Origin: Actinomycetes bacterium
GTDB taxonomy: Bacteria; Bacillota; Sulfobacillia; Sulfobacillales; JAIMBI01
Length of the DNA: 64,000 nt
Reading direction: 5' to 3'
Assembly (NCBI GenBank): GCA_023565505.1
Contig: JAIMBI010000002.1
Coordinates: forward strand, 62,001 to 126,000
How positions within the stretch are numbered: the first letter of the stretch is position 1; every line of letters begins with the position of its first letter. The translations under genes and the position numbers were made by a program. The notes beneath the pieces are model-generated. The model saw only the letters and a program-made list of their open reading frames with translations. It was not told the DNA's origin and did not search any database. This document shows positions 52,169-61,023 of the stretch, one piece after another.

Positions 52169-52179
52169 GGAGGGTTCCG

Positions 52180-53271
52180 ATGGAGGGGACGGGACGCGTG
52201 GCCAACATGCTCGAGCCGGGGCGCCTCCGGCTCGAGACCTATCCGCTGCCGGAGCCGGGACCGGGCGCGGTCGTGGCCGAAGTGGCGCGGGCCAACGTGT
52301 GCGGTTCGGAGTTGCACATCTGGCGGGGCCACCACCCCACCAAACGACGCGGCGTCCTCGGGCACGAAATGGTGCTGCGTATCGCCGCGTTGGGCGACGG
52401 CGTCACCGCCGACTTCGCCGGCGAGCCGGTGGCGCCGGGGGACCGGGTCGTGGCGGCGTACTTCCTCACCTGCCGGCGGTGCGGGCCGTGCCGGCGCGGG
52501 CAGTTCCACCTCTGCGAGAACGCCTACCGCTACTGGAGTCTAGACCCCGAGGTGGCGCCCCACTTCCACGGCTCGTTCGCCACCCATTACTACCTCCATC
52601 CGGACCAGTACTTCTACAAGGTTCCGGACGACCTGCCGGACGAGCTGGTGGCGGGGGCCAACTGCGCCCTCTCCCAGGTCTACTACGGCCTCGACGAAGC
52701 GGGATTGTCCGCCGGCGAGACGCTGGTGGTGCAGGGCGCCGGCGGCCTGGGTCTCTATGCGGTGGCCGTGGCCAAGGAGCGCGGAGCCCGGGTGGTCGTC
52801 CTCGACCAGGCCGAGCGGCGGCTGGCGGAGGCGCGGGCCTTCGGCGCCGACGCCGTGGTGGACCTGCGCGCGGCGCCGACGGCGGCCGACCGGGCCGAGG
52901 CCGTCCGGGCGGTGACCGGGGGCGAGGGCGCCGACGTGGGGCTGGAGGTCGCGGGGGTGCCCGAGGCGTTCGCCGAAGGGATCCAGCTGGTGCGCCCGGG
53001 CGGCCGGTACGTGGAGATCGGGAACATCTCGCCCGGCCTGACGGTGCCCTTCGACCCGGGCCTGCTCACCCGGCGGTCGATCCGCATCATCCCGGTGGTG
53101 CGCTACCAGCCCTGGTACCTCAAAAAGGCGCTCGACTTCCTGCGGCGGACGCGGGAGCGGTACCCCTACGCCACGCTCCTCGACGCCACCTTCCCCCTGG
53201 ACCGGGTCGAGGAGGCATTGGACCGGTCGGCCCGGCGGGAGATCGTCCGGGCGTCGATCGTCCCGGCCTAG
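52180..53271 (+). CDS. Zinc-dependent alcohol dehydrogenase (threonine/sorbitol dehydrogenase-like MDR)
   Basis: A 363-residue zinc medium-chain dehydrogenase. Catalytic zinc ligands are in ANVCGSELHIWRGHHP and LGHEM; the four structural-zinc cysteines lie in CRRCGPCRRGQFHLC; the NAD motif is GAGGLGLYAVAVAKERG. It should oxidise a secondary alcohol with NAD+. ATG at 52180 has AAGGAGGG formed at the end of the 11-bp repeat. It ends 8 bases before the convergent peroxiredoxin. Confidence 0.9.
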   Translation: MEGTGRVANMLEPGRLRLETYPLPEPGPGAVVAEVARANVCGSELHIWRGHHPTKRRGVLGHEMVLRIAALGDGVTADFAGEPVAPGDRVVAAYFLTCRRCGPCRRGQFHLCENAYRYWSLDPEVAPHFHGSFATHYYLHPDQYFYKVPDDLPDELVAGANCALSQVYYGLDEAGLSAGETLVVQGAGGLGLYAVAVAKERGARVVVLDQAERRLAEARAFGADAVVDLRAAPTAADRAEAVRAVTGGEGADVGLEVAGVPEAFAEGIQLVRPGGRYVEIGNISPGLTVPFDPGLLTRRSIRIIPVVRYQPWYLKKALDFLRRTRERYPYATLLDATFPLDRVEEALDRSARREIVRASIVPA

Positions 53272-53279
53272 GCCGACGC

Positions 53280-53822
53280 TCAGGTGGCCGAGAGGAGGGG
53301 TTCTCCGGGCGCCCAGTCGGCCGGGCACAGACCTTCCGTCTGAAGCGCCTGGAGCACCCGAAGAACCTCGTCCACCGACCGCCCGACGTTGAGATTGTGG
53401 ACCACCTCGTACTGCACCACGCCTTCCGGGTCGATGACGAACAGTCCGCGGAGCGCGGCGCCTTCCGCCGGGTAGTACACGCCGTAGGCGCGACTGACGG
53501 CATGGGTCCAGTCGCTCACCAGGGGAAACCGCACCGGGCCGAGGCCGCCGTCCTCCTCCGGGGTGCGGATCCAGGCCCGATGCACGTAGGGGCTGTCCGT
53601 GGAGACGCCCAGGATGCGGGCGTCGAGCGCCTCGAAGGCGTCGAGGCGCCGGGAGAGGGCCACAATCTCCGTCGGGCACACGAACGTGAAGTCGTGCGGA
53701 TAGAAGAAGAGGACCACCCACCGGCCGCGGTAGCGGGCCAACTCGACGTCACGGATGGTGCCGTCGGGGCCGAAGACGGCCGGCGCGGAAAACAGCGGGG
53801 CGGGCTGACCGACGAGCGACAC
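53280..53822 (-). CDS. 2-Cys peroxiredoxin (AhpC/TSA family)
   Basis: A 180-residue thiol peroxidase that reduces hydrogen peroxide and organic hydroperoxides. The peroxidatic cysteine is C49 in DFTFVCPTE and the resolving cysteine is C166 in GLCPADW, as in typical 2-Cys AhpC proteins. No reductase partner (AhpF or thioredoxin reductase) is in the window. ATG at 53822 has a GGAGGTG site. A hairpin upstream separates it from the hydroxyglutarate oxidase gene. Confidence 0.94.
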   Translation of the reverse strand: MSLVGQPAPLFSAPAVFGPDGTIRDVELARYRGRWVVLFFYPHDFTFVCPTEIVALSRRLDAFEALDARILGVSTDSPYVHRAWIRTPEEDGGLGPVRFPLVSDWTHAVSRAYGVYYPAEGAALRGLFVIDPEGVVQYEVVHNLNVGRSVDEVLRVLQALQTEGLCPADWAPGEPLLSAT

Positions 53823-53868
53823 CCCAACACCTCCTGGGGGAGCGGATGCCGCCGGCCCGGGGCCGGTC

Positions 53869-53896
53869 GGGACGCGGGGCGCCCGCCGGGCGTCCC
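53869..53896 (-). terminator. Hairpin downstream of the hydroxyglutarate oxidase gene
   Basis: GGGACGC at 53869-53875 pairs with GCGTCCC at 53890-53896. It lies 45 bases past the end of the minus-strand oxidase and before the peroxiredoxin start, so it likely separates two minus-strand transcripts. No U tract is evident. Confidence 0.45.
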
Positions 53897-53940
53897 GCGC
53901 CGTGGCCTAGGATGGCCGTCCGACTCCGGGGCTATGCGGG

Positions 53941-55146
53941 TCACGCCCAGTCGAACAGCTTGTCCGCCCGGTCCACCACCATTTCCGCGATGGCCAACGC
54001 CGAGGTGGCGGCGGGCGAGGGGGCGTTGCGGACGTGCAGCTCCCGCCGGCGCTCGGAGACGGCGAAGTCGTCGGTGAGCGCACCGTCCCGGGAGAGGGTC
54101 TGGGCTCGGACCCCGGCCGGCCCCGGCTCGATGTCGGCCGCCGTCAGCGAGGGGATGTAATCCCTCAGCGACGCCAGGAAGGCCTCCTTCGAGACGTCGC
54201 GCCAGAGCTCCTCGAGGCCGATGCGCCAGTACCGGCGCAGGAACTTCCAGAAAGCCGGGTAGGAAAACGTGTCGAGGAGGTCCCAGGCGTTCCAGGTGGT
54301 CACCCGGTAGCCCTCCCGGGCGAAGGCGAGGACCGCGTTCGGGCCGAGCCAGACGCTGCCGTCCATCCGCCGCGTGAAGTGCACGCCGAGGAAGGGGAGG
54401 GACGGGTCCGGGACGGGGTAGATGAGGCTCCGGACCAGGTGGCGGCGGTCCGGCCGGAGCACGTAGTAGTCGCCCCGGAAGGGCACGATCTGGGGATCGC
54501 GGGGAAGGCCCGCCATGCGCGCCAGGCGGTCGGAGTACAGGCCGGCGCACGTGACCAGGAAGCGTGTCGCCACCGGCCCGGCGGATGTCTCCAGGATGGT
54601 CTCGTCCCGCCGGCGGTCGATGTCCTCCACCCGGTGACCCAGCCGGATCGTGCCGCCCATCTGCTCGACGTCCTCGGCGTACGCCTGGGCCACGCGCCCG
54701 TAGTCCACGATGCCGGTGCTGGGCGAATAGAGGGCCCGCACACCTTCCACGTACGGCTCGATCTCCTTGAACTCCGCGGGCTCCATGAACCGCAGCCCTT
54801 CGACGCCGTTGGCGGTGCCCCGTTCGTAGAGGAGCTGGAGCCCCGCGAGCTCGCCGGCGTGCCGGGCCACGACCAGTTTCCCCGACAGCTCGTAGGGGAT
54901 GCCGCGGCGCTCGCAGTACGCCAAGAGCGCCCGGCGGCCGGCCACGCAGGCACGCGCCTTCAGCGAGCCGGGCGCGTAGTAGAGCCCGGAGTGGATCACC
55001 CCGCTGTTGTGGCCCGTCTGGTGCCGGCCGATGGCGTCCTCCTTGTCCAGGACCGCCAGCGACAGGCGAGGATGCCGTACCAGGATCTCCCGGGCCGTGG
55101 CTAGCCCGACGATCCCGGCGCCCACTACGACGACGTCGTATCTCAT
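53941..55146 (-). CDS. lhgO: L-2-hydroxyglutarate oxidase/dehydrogenase
   Basis: This 401-residue FAD enzyme of the DAO/LhgO group oxidises L-2-hydroxyglutarate to 2-oxoglutarate. The dinucleotide motif VVVGAGIVGLATAREIL, then GRHQTGHNSGVIHSGLYYAPGSLKA, are diagnostic of LhgO. It removes a metabolic side product and may pass electrons to quinone. ATG at 55146 overlaps the upstream thioesterase stop by 4 bases, so these two are coupled. A terminator-like hairpin follows. Confidence 0.93.
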   Translation of the reverse strand: MRYDVVVVGAGIVGLATAREILVRHPRLSLAVLDKEDAIGRHQTGHNSGVIHSGLYYAPGSLKARACVAGRRALLAYCERRGIPYELSGKLVVARHAGELAGLQLLYERGTANGVEGLRFMEPAEFKEIEPYVEGVRALYSPSTGIVDYGRVAQAYAEDVEQMGGTIRLGHRVEDIDRRRDETILETSAGPVATRFLVTCAGLYSDRLARMAGLPRDPQIVPFRGDYYVLRPDRRHLVRSLIYPVPDPSLPFLGVHFTRRMDGSVWLGPNAVLAFAREGYRVTTWNAWDLLDTFSYPAFWKFLRRYWRIGLEELWRDVSKEAFLASLRDYIPSLTAADIEPGPAGVRAQTLSRDGALTDDFAVSERRRELHVRNAPSPAATSALAIAEMVVDRADKLFDWA

Positions 55147-55613
55147 GCCGGGTGTTCCCCCTGGGCCGCCGGCAGCAGGTCCGCCAAGGGGGGCAGGCTC
55201 ACCCCGGGCGGCCGGGCGACCTTGGCCACCGTGCAGCGCGACACGCAGACCAGCCGACCCGCCTCGTCGCGGATGCGCACGTCCCAGACCACCGTGGTGC
55301 GGCCGTCGTGCAGGGGCACCGCCTCGGCCGTCACGACGCCGTCGCGCTTGGGGCGGAGGTGGTTGGCGTTGATCTCCAGTCCCATGGGCACGTGGGTCGC
55401 GGGATCGAGGTGGAGCAGGGTGCCGAGCGAGGCCACCGACTCGGCCAGGACCACGGAGGCCCCCCCGTGCAGCTGGCCGAACGGCTGGTGCACGCGGGGC
55501 GTGACCGGCATGCGGGCGACGACCCGCTCGGGCTTGGCCTCGACGATTTCGATCTCCAACAGCTCTAGCAGCGACCGGACCCCGCCGGGGTCCGGTCGGG
55601 CGGATTCTGTCAC
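55143..55613 (-). CDS. PaaI-type hotdog thioesterase
   Basis: A 156-residue hotdog protein with the motif HQPFGQLHGGASVVLAESVAS, containing HGG and the catalytic glutamate of the ComA/EntH/YdiI-PaaI group. It probably hydrolyses aroyl- or acyl-CoA esters. The start is set at GTG 55613 because AAGGAGG is upstream and the further 35 residues are unconserved. It is the first gene of a two-gene unit with lhgO. Confidence 0.87.
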   Translation of the reverse strand: MTESARPDPGGVRSLLELLEIEIVEAKPERVVARMPVTPRVHQPFGQLHGGASVVLAESVASLGTLLHLDPATHVPMGLEINANHLRPKRDGVVTAEAVPLHDGRTTVVWDVRIRDEAGRLVCVSRCTVAKVARPPGVSLPPLADLLPAAQGEHPA

Positions 55614-55665
55614 CGGACTATGGGCCTCCTTCGCGCGGGGGCGTGCCGCCCGCGTTGCTGGCGCT

Positions 55666-55674
55666 ATTCTAGCA
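55666..55674 (-). promoter_or_regulatory. Candidate extended -10 promoter for the thioesterase-lhgO unit
   Basis: The minus strand reads TGCTAGAAT, identical to the element at 224-232. It lies about 53 bases upstream of the GTG at 55613. Confidence 0.42.
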
Positions 55675-55840
55675 GAACGGTCCCCGCGCCCCGGGGCCAC
55701 ATTCCGCTCAGCGAACACGCCCCGGCAGGATTTCGACAGCCGGATTCCGAAGGCTTGACGGTGCGGTGAGGCTTTCTGCCGGTCGCGGGCGGGCGATCCG
55801 GGGAGACGAGGGCCTCCGGGGTCGAAGGAGGGAGGCGCCC

Positions 55841-57502
55841 ATGACGGGCGGGCAGATCATCGCGGAGTGGATGGAGGCGTTCGGCCTCGGGGCGTTTTTC
55901 CACGTGCCGGGGGAGACGTTCCTGAGCGTGCTCGACGCCCTGTACGACCGGCCGGGCATCCGGGTGGTGACGTTCCGCCACGAATCGGGGGCGGCGTTCG
56001 CGGCCGAGGCCTACGGCAAGCTGGGCGGGCGGCCGGCAGTGGCGATGGGCACGCGCGGCCCGGGCGCGAGCAACCTGAGCATCGGCGTGCAGACGGCGCG
56101 GTACGACGGCACGCCGATGGTCGTGCTGCTGGGGCAGGTGCCGCGCGAGTCGGCGGACAGCGGGGCGTTCCAGGAGATTGACATGGGGCAGTTCTACGCC
56201 CCGCTGGCCAAGCGGGTGATCCGGGTGCAGACGGCCGAGGCGCTGCCCGCCGCCTTGAGTCAGGCGGTCGCCGTCGCCACCGAGCCGCGGCCCGGCCCCG
56301 TCGTGGTGGTGCTCCCCACCGACCTGCTGTCGGGCCCCGGTCCCGAGCGGCCGATCTTTGCGCGGCTGACCGCCCACCCGACGAGCTTCGATCCGGCACC
56401 CGTCGTCCGGACCCTCGAGACGGCGGAGCGGCCGGTCCTGCTGGTGGCCACGGAGGCCGTGCGCGGCCCCGCCGCGGCGGATCTGGCGCGCTTCGCGTCC
56501 GCCGCGGGGCTGCCCGTGCTGACCGCGTGGCGGCGGTTCTCCGCCTACCCCAACGATGACCCGCAGTTCGTCGGCAGTGTCGGGATCGGAGCGCCCGCAG
56601 GGGTCGTGGAGACCCTGGTGGAGGCCGACCTGGTGCTGGTGTTGGGGTGGGGCCTGGAGCACATCACAGTGGCCGGGGGGGCGCGGCTCGGCCCCACGCG
56701 GCGGGTCGTCCAGATGGCGCCGGCCCTGGACGCCGACGGCGTCCGCCGGGTAGGCGGAGCCCGGGTCGAGTGGGTCGCGGTGGAACCCCGGGAGGCGGCC
56801 CGGGCGCTCCGGGAGTGGGCCGAACGGCATCCCGAGGCCGCCGCGGCGTTCCGGGAACGGTTCGCCCCGCGAACCGAGCGGCTTAGGGCCCGGCTGGAGG
56901 CCGACACCCGGGCGCCGGCCGACCCCGCGCCGGGCCGGGTGCACATGGACTTCTGGGCCGGGGCGCTGGACCGGCGCCTGCCGGACGACGCCGTGGTGGT
57001 GAGCGACGCGGGCAACTTCGCCCAGTGGCTGCTCCGCTACGTGCGCTTCGGCGGCCGGCGGGCGTTTTTGGCGCCCGTCAACGGGGCCATGGGCTACGCC
57101 CTGCCCGGAGCGCTCGGGGCGCGGGTGGCCGCGGCGCGCCCGGTGTGGGCGGTCGCCGGGGACGGCGGCTTCTTCATGACCCTCGGCGAGTTGGAGACGG
57201 CCGTGCGCGAGCGATTGGACGTCGTCGCGGTGGTGGTCAACAACGCCCGCTACGGGACCATCCGGGCCAACCAGGAGCGGGAGTACCCCGGGCGCGTCAT
57301 CGGAAGCGAGCTGTCCGAGGTGGACGTGGCCGCCGTGGCCCGGACCGTCGGCTGGCGGAGCTGGCGGGTCACGGCCGACGCGGACCTCGACGACGCCCTG
57401 GAGGCGGCCGCGGCGGCGACCGGTCCCCGGCTGGTGGAGGTCGTCGTCGAACGCGAGCCGCTCGCGCTCAGCCTGCGGGACTTCCAGCGCCACGACGCGT
57501 AA
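55841..57502 (+). CDS. Thiamine diphosphate-dependent acetolactate synthase-like enzyme
   Basis: A 553-residue ThDP enzyme of the acetolactate synthase/oxalyl-CoA decarboxylase/benzoylformate decarboxylase fold. The activating glutamate is E48 in RHESGAAFAAEAYGKL, and the metal-ThDP motif runs from D441 (GDGGFFMTLGEL) to N467 (NNARYGTI). No regulatory-subunit gene or other valine-pathway gene is adjacent, so a catabolic lyase or decarboxylase role is more likely than amino acid synthesis. ATG at 55841 has AAGGAGGGAGG. It heads a plus-strand cluster with acyl-CoA dehydrogenases and a CoA-transferase. Confidence 0.85.
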   Translation: MTGGQIIAEWMEAFGLGAFFHVPGETFLSVLDALYDRPGIRVVTFRHESGAAFAAEAYGKLGGRPAVAMGTRGPGASNLSIGVQTARYDGTPMVVLLGQVPRESADSGAFQEIDMGQFYAPLAKRVIRVQTAEALPAALSQAVAVATEPRPGPVVVVLPTDLLSGPGPERPIFARLTAHPTSFDPAPVVRTLETAERPVLLVATEAVRGPAAADLARFASAAGLPVLTAWRRFSAYPNDDPQFVGSVGIGAPAGVVETLVEADLVLVLGWGLEHITVAGGARLGPTRRVVQMAPALDADGVRRVGGARVEWVAVEPREAARALREWAERHPEAAAAFRERFAPRTERLRARLEADTRAPADPAPGRVHMDFWAGALDRRLPDDAVVVSDAGNFAQWLLRYVRFGGRRAFLAPVNGAMGYALPGALGARVAAARPVWAVAGDGGFFMTLGELETAVRERLDVVAVVVNNARYGTIRANQEREYPGRVIGSELSEVDVAAVARTVGWRSWRVTADADLDDALEAAAAATGPRLVEVVVEREPLALSLRDFQRHDA

Positions 57503-57526
57503 GGCGCGGGCACACGGGAGGGGGAT

Positions 57527-58684
57527 GTGGTGGCGCTCATTGAACTCGAGCCGGTGGCCGAACCGGCGTCGGTGCGGGCTCTGCGGGAGGAGGTCCGCGC
57601 CTGGCTCGCCGCCGAGCGGCGGCAGGGGACCTTCGAGCCGACCTGCGACAGCTGGCTGGCGGGCTTCTCGCCGGCCTTCAGCCGCAAACTCGCGGCCCGG
57701 GGCTGGGTCGGGATGATGTTGCCCCCGGAGTACGGGGGACACGGCCGGTCCGGCCTCGAGCGGTTCGCCGTCACGGCGGAGCTGTTGGCCGCGGGGGCGC
57801 CGGTGGCCGCCCACTGGGTGGCGGACCGGCAGATGGCGCCGATGATCCTGCGGTACGGGACGGAGGCGCAGAAGCGGCGGTTCCTGCCGCCCATCGCCCG
57901 GGGCGAGGAGTACTGGGCCATCGGGATGAGCGAACCCGGGGCCGGGTCCGACCTGGCGGCGGTGCGGACGCGACTCGAACCGGCCGACGGGGGTTGGCGG
58001 CTGACCGGGCAGAAACTCTGGAGCAGCGGGGCCCACGGCTGCCACTACATGATGGTGCTCTGCCGTTCCGGACCGCCCGAGCCGGACCGGCACGCGGGGT
58101 TGACCAACGTGGTGGTGGACCTCCGGGCGCCCGGGGTGACCATCCGGCCCATCCGGCTGCTCAACGGCGAACATCACTTCAACGAGGTCACGTTCGACGG
58201 GGTGTTCGTTCCCGACGACCACGTCATCGGGTCGCCGGGCGACGGCTGGGCCCAGGTGACGGCGGAGCTGGCTTTCGAGCGGAGCGGGCCGGAGCGGATC
58301 CTGAGCACCTACCCGCTCCTGGCGGAGATGGTCCGGGCTGCCGCCGCGCGGCCGGACGACGACCGCCTGGCCACGCTGGTCGGCGGGCTCGCCGCGGATC
58401 TCTGGGCGCTCCTGCGGATGTCCCGGGCGATCGCCGGGATGCTGGACCGAGGCCGCGACCCGGAGGTCGAGGCGGCGCTGGTGAAGGACCTCGGCACGCG
58501 CTTTGAGCAGCGGGTGGCGGAGGCAGGGCGGGCGGTCCATCCCGGGCCGGTTCGGCTGCCGGCCGCCGACCCGCTCGGCCAACGGCTGGCCGAGGCCATC
58601 CTGCATGCGCCCGGCTTCACCATCCGGGGCGGGACCAACGAAATCCTCCGCGGGATCGTGGCGAGGGGGCTGGGACTCCGATGA
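57527..58684 (+). CDS. Acyl-CoA dehydrogenase, large subunit of a probable heteromeric pair
   Basis: A 385-residue dehydrogenase with LPPEYGGHGRSGLERF, the flavin-contact IGMSEPGAGSDLAAV, a likely catalytic glutamate E251 in LAFERSGPE, and the terminal IRGGTNEILRGIVARGLGLR. The arrangement, together with a 342-residue partner overlapping by 4 bases, recalls the alpha2beta2 acyl-CoA dehydrogenases of steroid side-chain catabolism. GTG at 57527 follows GGGAGGGGG. It probably introduces a double bond into a bulky acyl-CoA. Confidence 0.88.
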   Translation: MVALIELEPVAEPASVRALREEVRAWLAAERRQGTFEPTCDSWLAGFSPAFSRKLAARGWVGMMLPPEYGGHGRSGLERFAVTAELLAAGAPVAAHWVADRQMAPMILRYGTEAQKRRFLPPIARGEEYWAIGMSEPGAGSDLAAVRTRLEPADGGWRLTGQKLWSSGAHGCHYMMVLCRSGPPEPDRHAGLTNVVVDLRAPGVTIRPIRLLNGEHHFNEVTFDGVFVPDDHVIGSPGDGWAQVTAELAFERSGPERILSTYPLLAEMVRAAAARPDDDRLATLVGGLAADLWALLRMSRAIAGMLDRGRDPEVEAALVKDLGTRFEQRVAEAGRAVHPGPVRLPAADPLGQRLAEAILHAPGFTIRGGTNEILRGIVARGLGLR

Positions 58685-59709
58685 GCGAGCTGGCGGGACT
58701 GCTGGTCGAGACGGCGGAGCGGATGTTCGCCGAGGCCGCCGGGGAGGCCGTCCTGGGCGAGGTGGCCGCGGGACGGTGGCCGGAGGCGCTGTGGCGGCTG
58801 GTGGAGGAGGGCGGATTCCTGGACCTGGTCGCCGTCGCCGACCCGGCGGAGGCCTGGAGTCGCTGGGCCGACGCCCTGGCGGTGCTCCGGGCGGGGGGCC
58901 GCCACGCGCTGCCCGTCCCCCTGGCCGAGGCCCTCTGGGCCCGGCGGCTGTCGGCCGCGGCGGGCTTCGACGTGCCCGCGGGTTACGTGGGCCTGGCCAC
59001 CGGGGTCGCGCTGGATGTCGCGGCGGACGGGACGGCTGCCGTCGCCGGCGAGGCGGCGGGGGTGCCTTGGGCCCGGGAGGCGGTCGGCCTCGTGGTCGTG
59101 GCCGCCGACGGAAACCGTGTGGCCTGGGTGGCGCGGGACGCCTTCGAGGTGCGTCCCGCGACCGACCTCGCCTTCGAACCCCGCGACACGGTGCGCTTTT
59201 CCGGCAGGGCCCGGGCCGTGGCGGAGGCGGGGGACCTGGCCGAGGCGACCCGGCTGGCGCTCCTGTCCAGTCGGGTGGCGCTGATGGCGGGCGCGCTGGA
59301 GCGCGTGCTGGAGCTCACGGTCGCCCACGCCCAGCAACGGACGCAGTTCGGTCGGCCCCTGGGGCGCTTTCAGGCCATCCAGCAGGCCATCGCCATGATG
59401 GCCGCGGACGTCGCCCTGAGCGGGGCGGCAGCGGACGAACTGGCGTCGGCGGCTGCCGCGGGCCGCCTGGAGGCGGTCGGCGTGCTCGCGGCGAAGGTGG
59501 CGGTGGCCGGGGCGGCCGGGCGGGCGGCGGCGGTGGCCCACCAGGTCCACGGGGCCATGGGCTTCACCGAGGAGTACCGCCTGCACTACTTCACCCAGCG
59601 CCTGTGGAGTTGGCGCGACGAGTACGGGACGGAGACGGAGCTCGCCGGGGAACTGGGGCGGCGGCTGGCGGCCCAGGCGCCGGATGCGCTCTGGCCGGCC
59701 TTGCTGTAG
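58681..59709 (+). CDS. Acyl-CoA dehydrogenase, small subunit of a probable heteromeric pair
   Basis: A 342-residue acyl-CoA dehydrogenase-fold protein, shorter than ordinary members. The N-terminal half is degenerate and lacks the usual SEPGAGSD flavin loop, whereas the C-terminal half keeps the FAD-binding RTQFGRPLGRFQAIQQ and VHGAMGFTEEYRLHYF. Such division is typical of the beta partner of a heterotetramer. Its ATG overlaps the alpha gene's stop (ATGA). The CoA-transferase follows after 36 bases. Confidence 0.85.
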   Translation: MSELAGLLVETAERMFAEAAGEAVLGEVAAGRWPEALWRLVEEGGFLDLVAVADPAEAWSRWADALAVLRAGGRHALPVPLAEALWARRLSAAAGFDVPAGYVGLATGVALDVAADGTAAVAGEAAGVPWAREAVGLVVVAADGNRVAWVARDAFEVRPATDLAFEPRDTVRFSGRARAVAEAGDLAEATRLALLSSRVALMAGALERVLELTVAHAQQRTQFGRPLGRFQAIQQAIAMMAADVALSGAAADELASAAAAGRLEAVGVLAAKVAVAGAAGRAAAVAHQVHGAMGFTEEYRLHYFTQRLWSWRDEYGTETELAGELGRRLAAQAPDALWPALL

Positions 59710-59745
59710 GTCCCAAGGCCGACCCGGCGGGCGGAGGAGGCAAGC

Positions 59746-60981
59746 ATGGGAGCGACGAACGCCGGACCGCTGGCCGGGATCCGGGTCCTCGACGTGACCC
59801 GGATCCTGTCGGGTCCGTTCGGCGGGATGATTCTCGCGGATCTGGGGGCCGACGTGGTGCACCTGGAGCAGCCGGCCGGAGGCGACGAGACGCGGACCTA
59901 TCCGCCGTTCTATCCGGCCGGCGAGAGCCACTACTTCGTATCCGTCAACCGCAACAAGCGGAGCATCGCCGTGGACCTCCGCACCCCGGAGGGCCAGGAC
60001 ATCCTGCGGCGCCTGGCCCGGTCGGCCGACGTGCTGCTGGAGAACTTCCGGCCGGGCACCATGGCCCGCTGGGGACTCGACTGGCCGGCCCTGGCCGCGG
60101 AGAACCCGCGGCTCATCTACTGCTCGGTGTCCGGCTTCGGCCAGACCGGCCCGCTCCGGGACAAGGTGTCGTTCGACATCGTGACCCAGGCGATGTCGGG
60201 CGGCATGAGCGTGACCGGGGAGCCGGGCCAACCGATGAGGTCGGGGATCCCCATCGGGGACCTGATCGGCGGCCTGTACGGGGCCATCGGGATCCTGGCC
60301 GCCCTGGCGGAGCGCGAGCGGACCGGACGGGGGCAGTACATCGACCTCGCGCTGCATGACGGGATGCTCACCCTGCTGGGGTACCTCGCCGGGCGCTACT
60401 TCCTGACGGGGCAGTCCCCCGGCGCGATGGGGTCCCACCACCTGAGCCTGGTGCCCTACGGGGTCTACCGGTGCCGCGACGGCCACCTGGTCATCGCCAT
60501 CCTGGTGGAATCGTTCTGGCCCAAGCTGTGCGCGGCCATGGGGGTGCCCGAGCTGGCCGACGACCCCCGCTTTCGGACCAACCAGGATCGTCTGGCGCAC
60601 CGGGCGGAGGTGACCCAGGCCCTGGAGGCGGTCCTGACCCAACGCACCGTCGCCGAGTGGACCGAGCGTTTCGAGGCCGCCAACATCCCCTTCGCCCCCA
60701 TCCTGTCCGTGGGCGAGGCGCTGGAGCATCCCCAGACGGTGGCCCGGGGGATGGTCGAGACGGTGGAGCATCCGACCATCGGGCCCATGCGTACGGTCGG
60801 CCGGGCGCTCCGGTTCTCCGAGCACCCGGCCTGGCCGCCCCTCCGGCCGGCGCCGCTCCTGGGGCAGCACACGGCGGAGGTGCTGGCGGAGTGGGCCGGC
60901 GTGCCCGCCGCCACGGTGGTCGAGTGGCACCGCCGCGGCGTGGTCTACGACCGGGCCGCCGCGGAGGGGACCGGCGGCTAG
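59746..60981 (+). CDS. Family III CoA-transferase (CaiB/BaiF)
   Basis: This 411-residue transferase moves CoA between organic acids. The N-terminal LAGIRVLDVTRILSGPFGGMILADLGADV and NRNKRSIAVDL are family-typical; the nucleophilic aspartate that forms the acyl anhydride is D144 in SFDIVTQAMSG. It may activate the substrate of the cluster using another acyl-CoA as donor, sparing ATP. ATG at 59746 has a GGAGGAGG site. The dehydrogenase gene follows 42 bases later. Confidence 0.9.
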   Translation: MGATNAGPLAGIRVLDVTRILSGPFGGMILADLGADVVHLEQPAGGDETRTYPPFYPAGESHYFVSVNRNKRSIAVDLRTPEGQDILRRLARSADVLLENFRPGTMARWGLDWPALAAENPRLIYCSVSGFGQTGPLRDKVSFDIVTQAMSGGMSVTGEPGQPMRSGIPIGDLIGGLYGAIGILAALAERERTGRGQYIDLALHDGMLTLLGYLAGRYFLTGQSPGAMGSHHLSLVPYGVYRCRDGHLVIAILVESFWPKLCAAMGVPELADDPRFRTNQDRLAHRAEVTQALEAVLTQRTVAEWTERFEAANIPFAPILSVGEALEHPQTVARGMVETVEHPTIGPMRTVGRALRFSEHPAWPPLRPAPLLGQHTAEVLAEWAGVPAATVVEWHRRGVVYDRAAAEGTGG

Positions 60982-61023
60982 CCGGCCGCGCGGCCATGTC
61001 TGCGAGGTAAGGAGGGAACCGCC

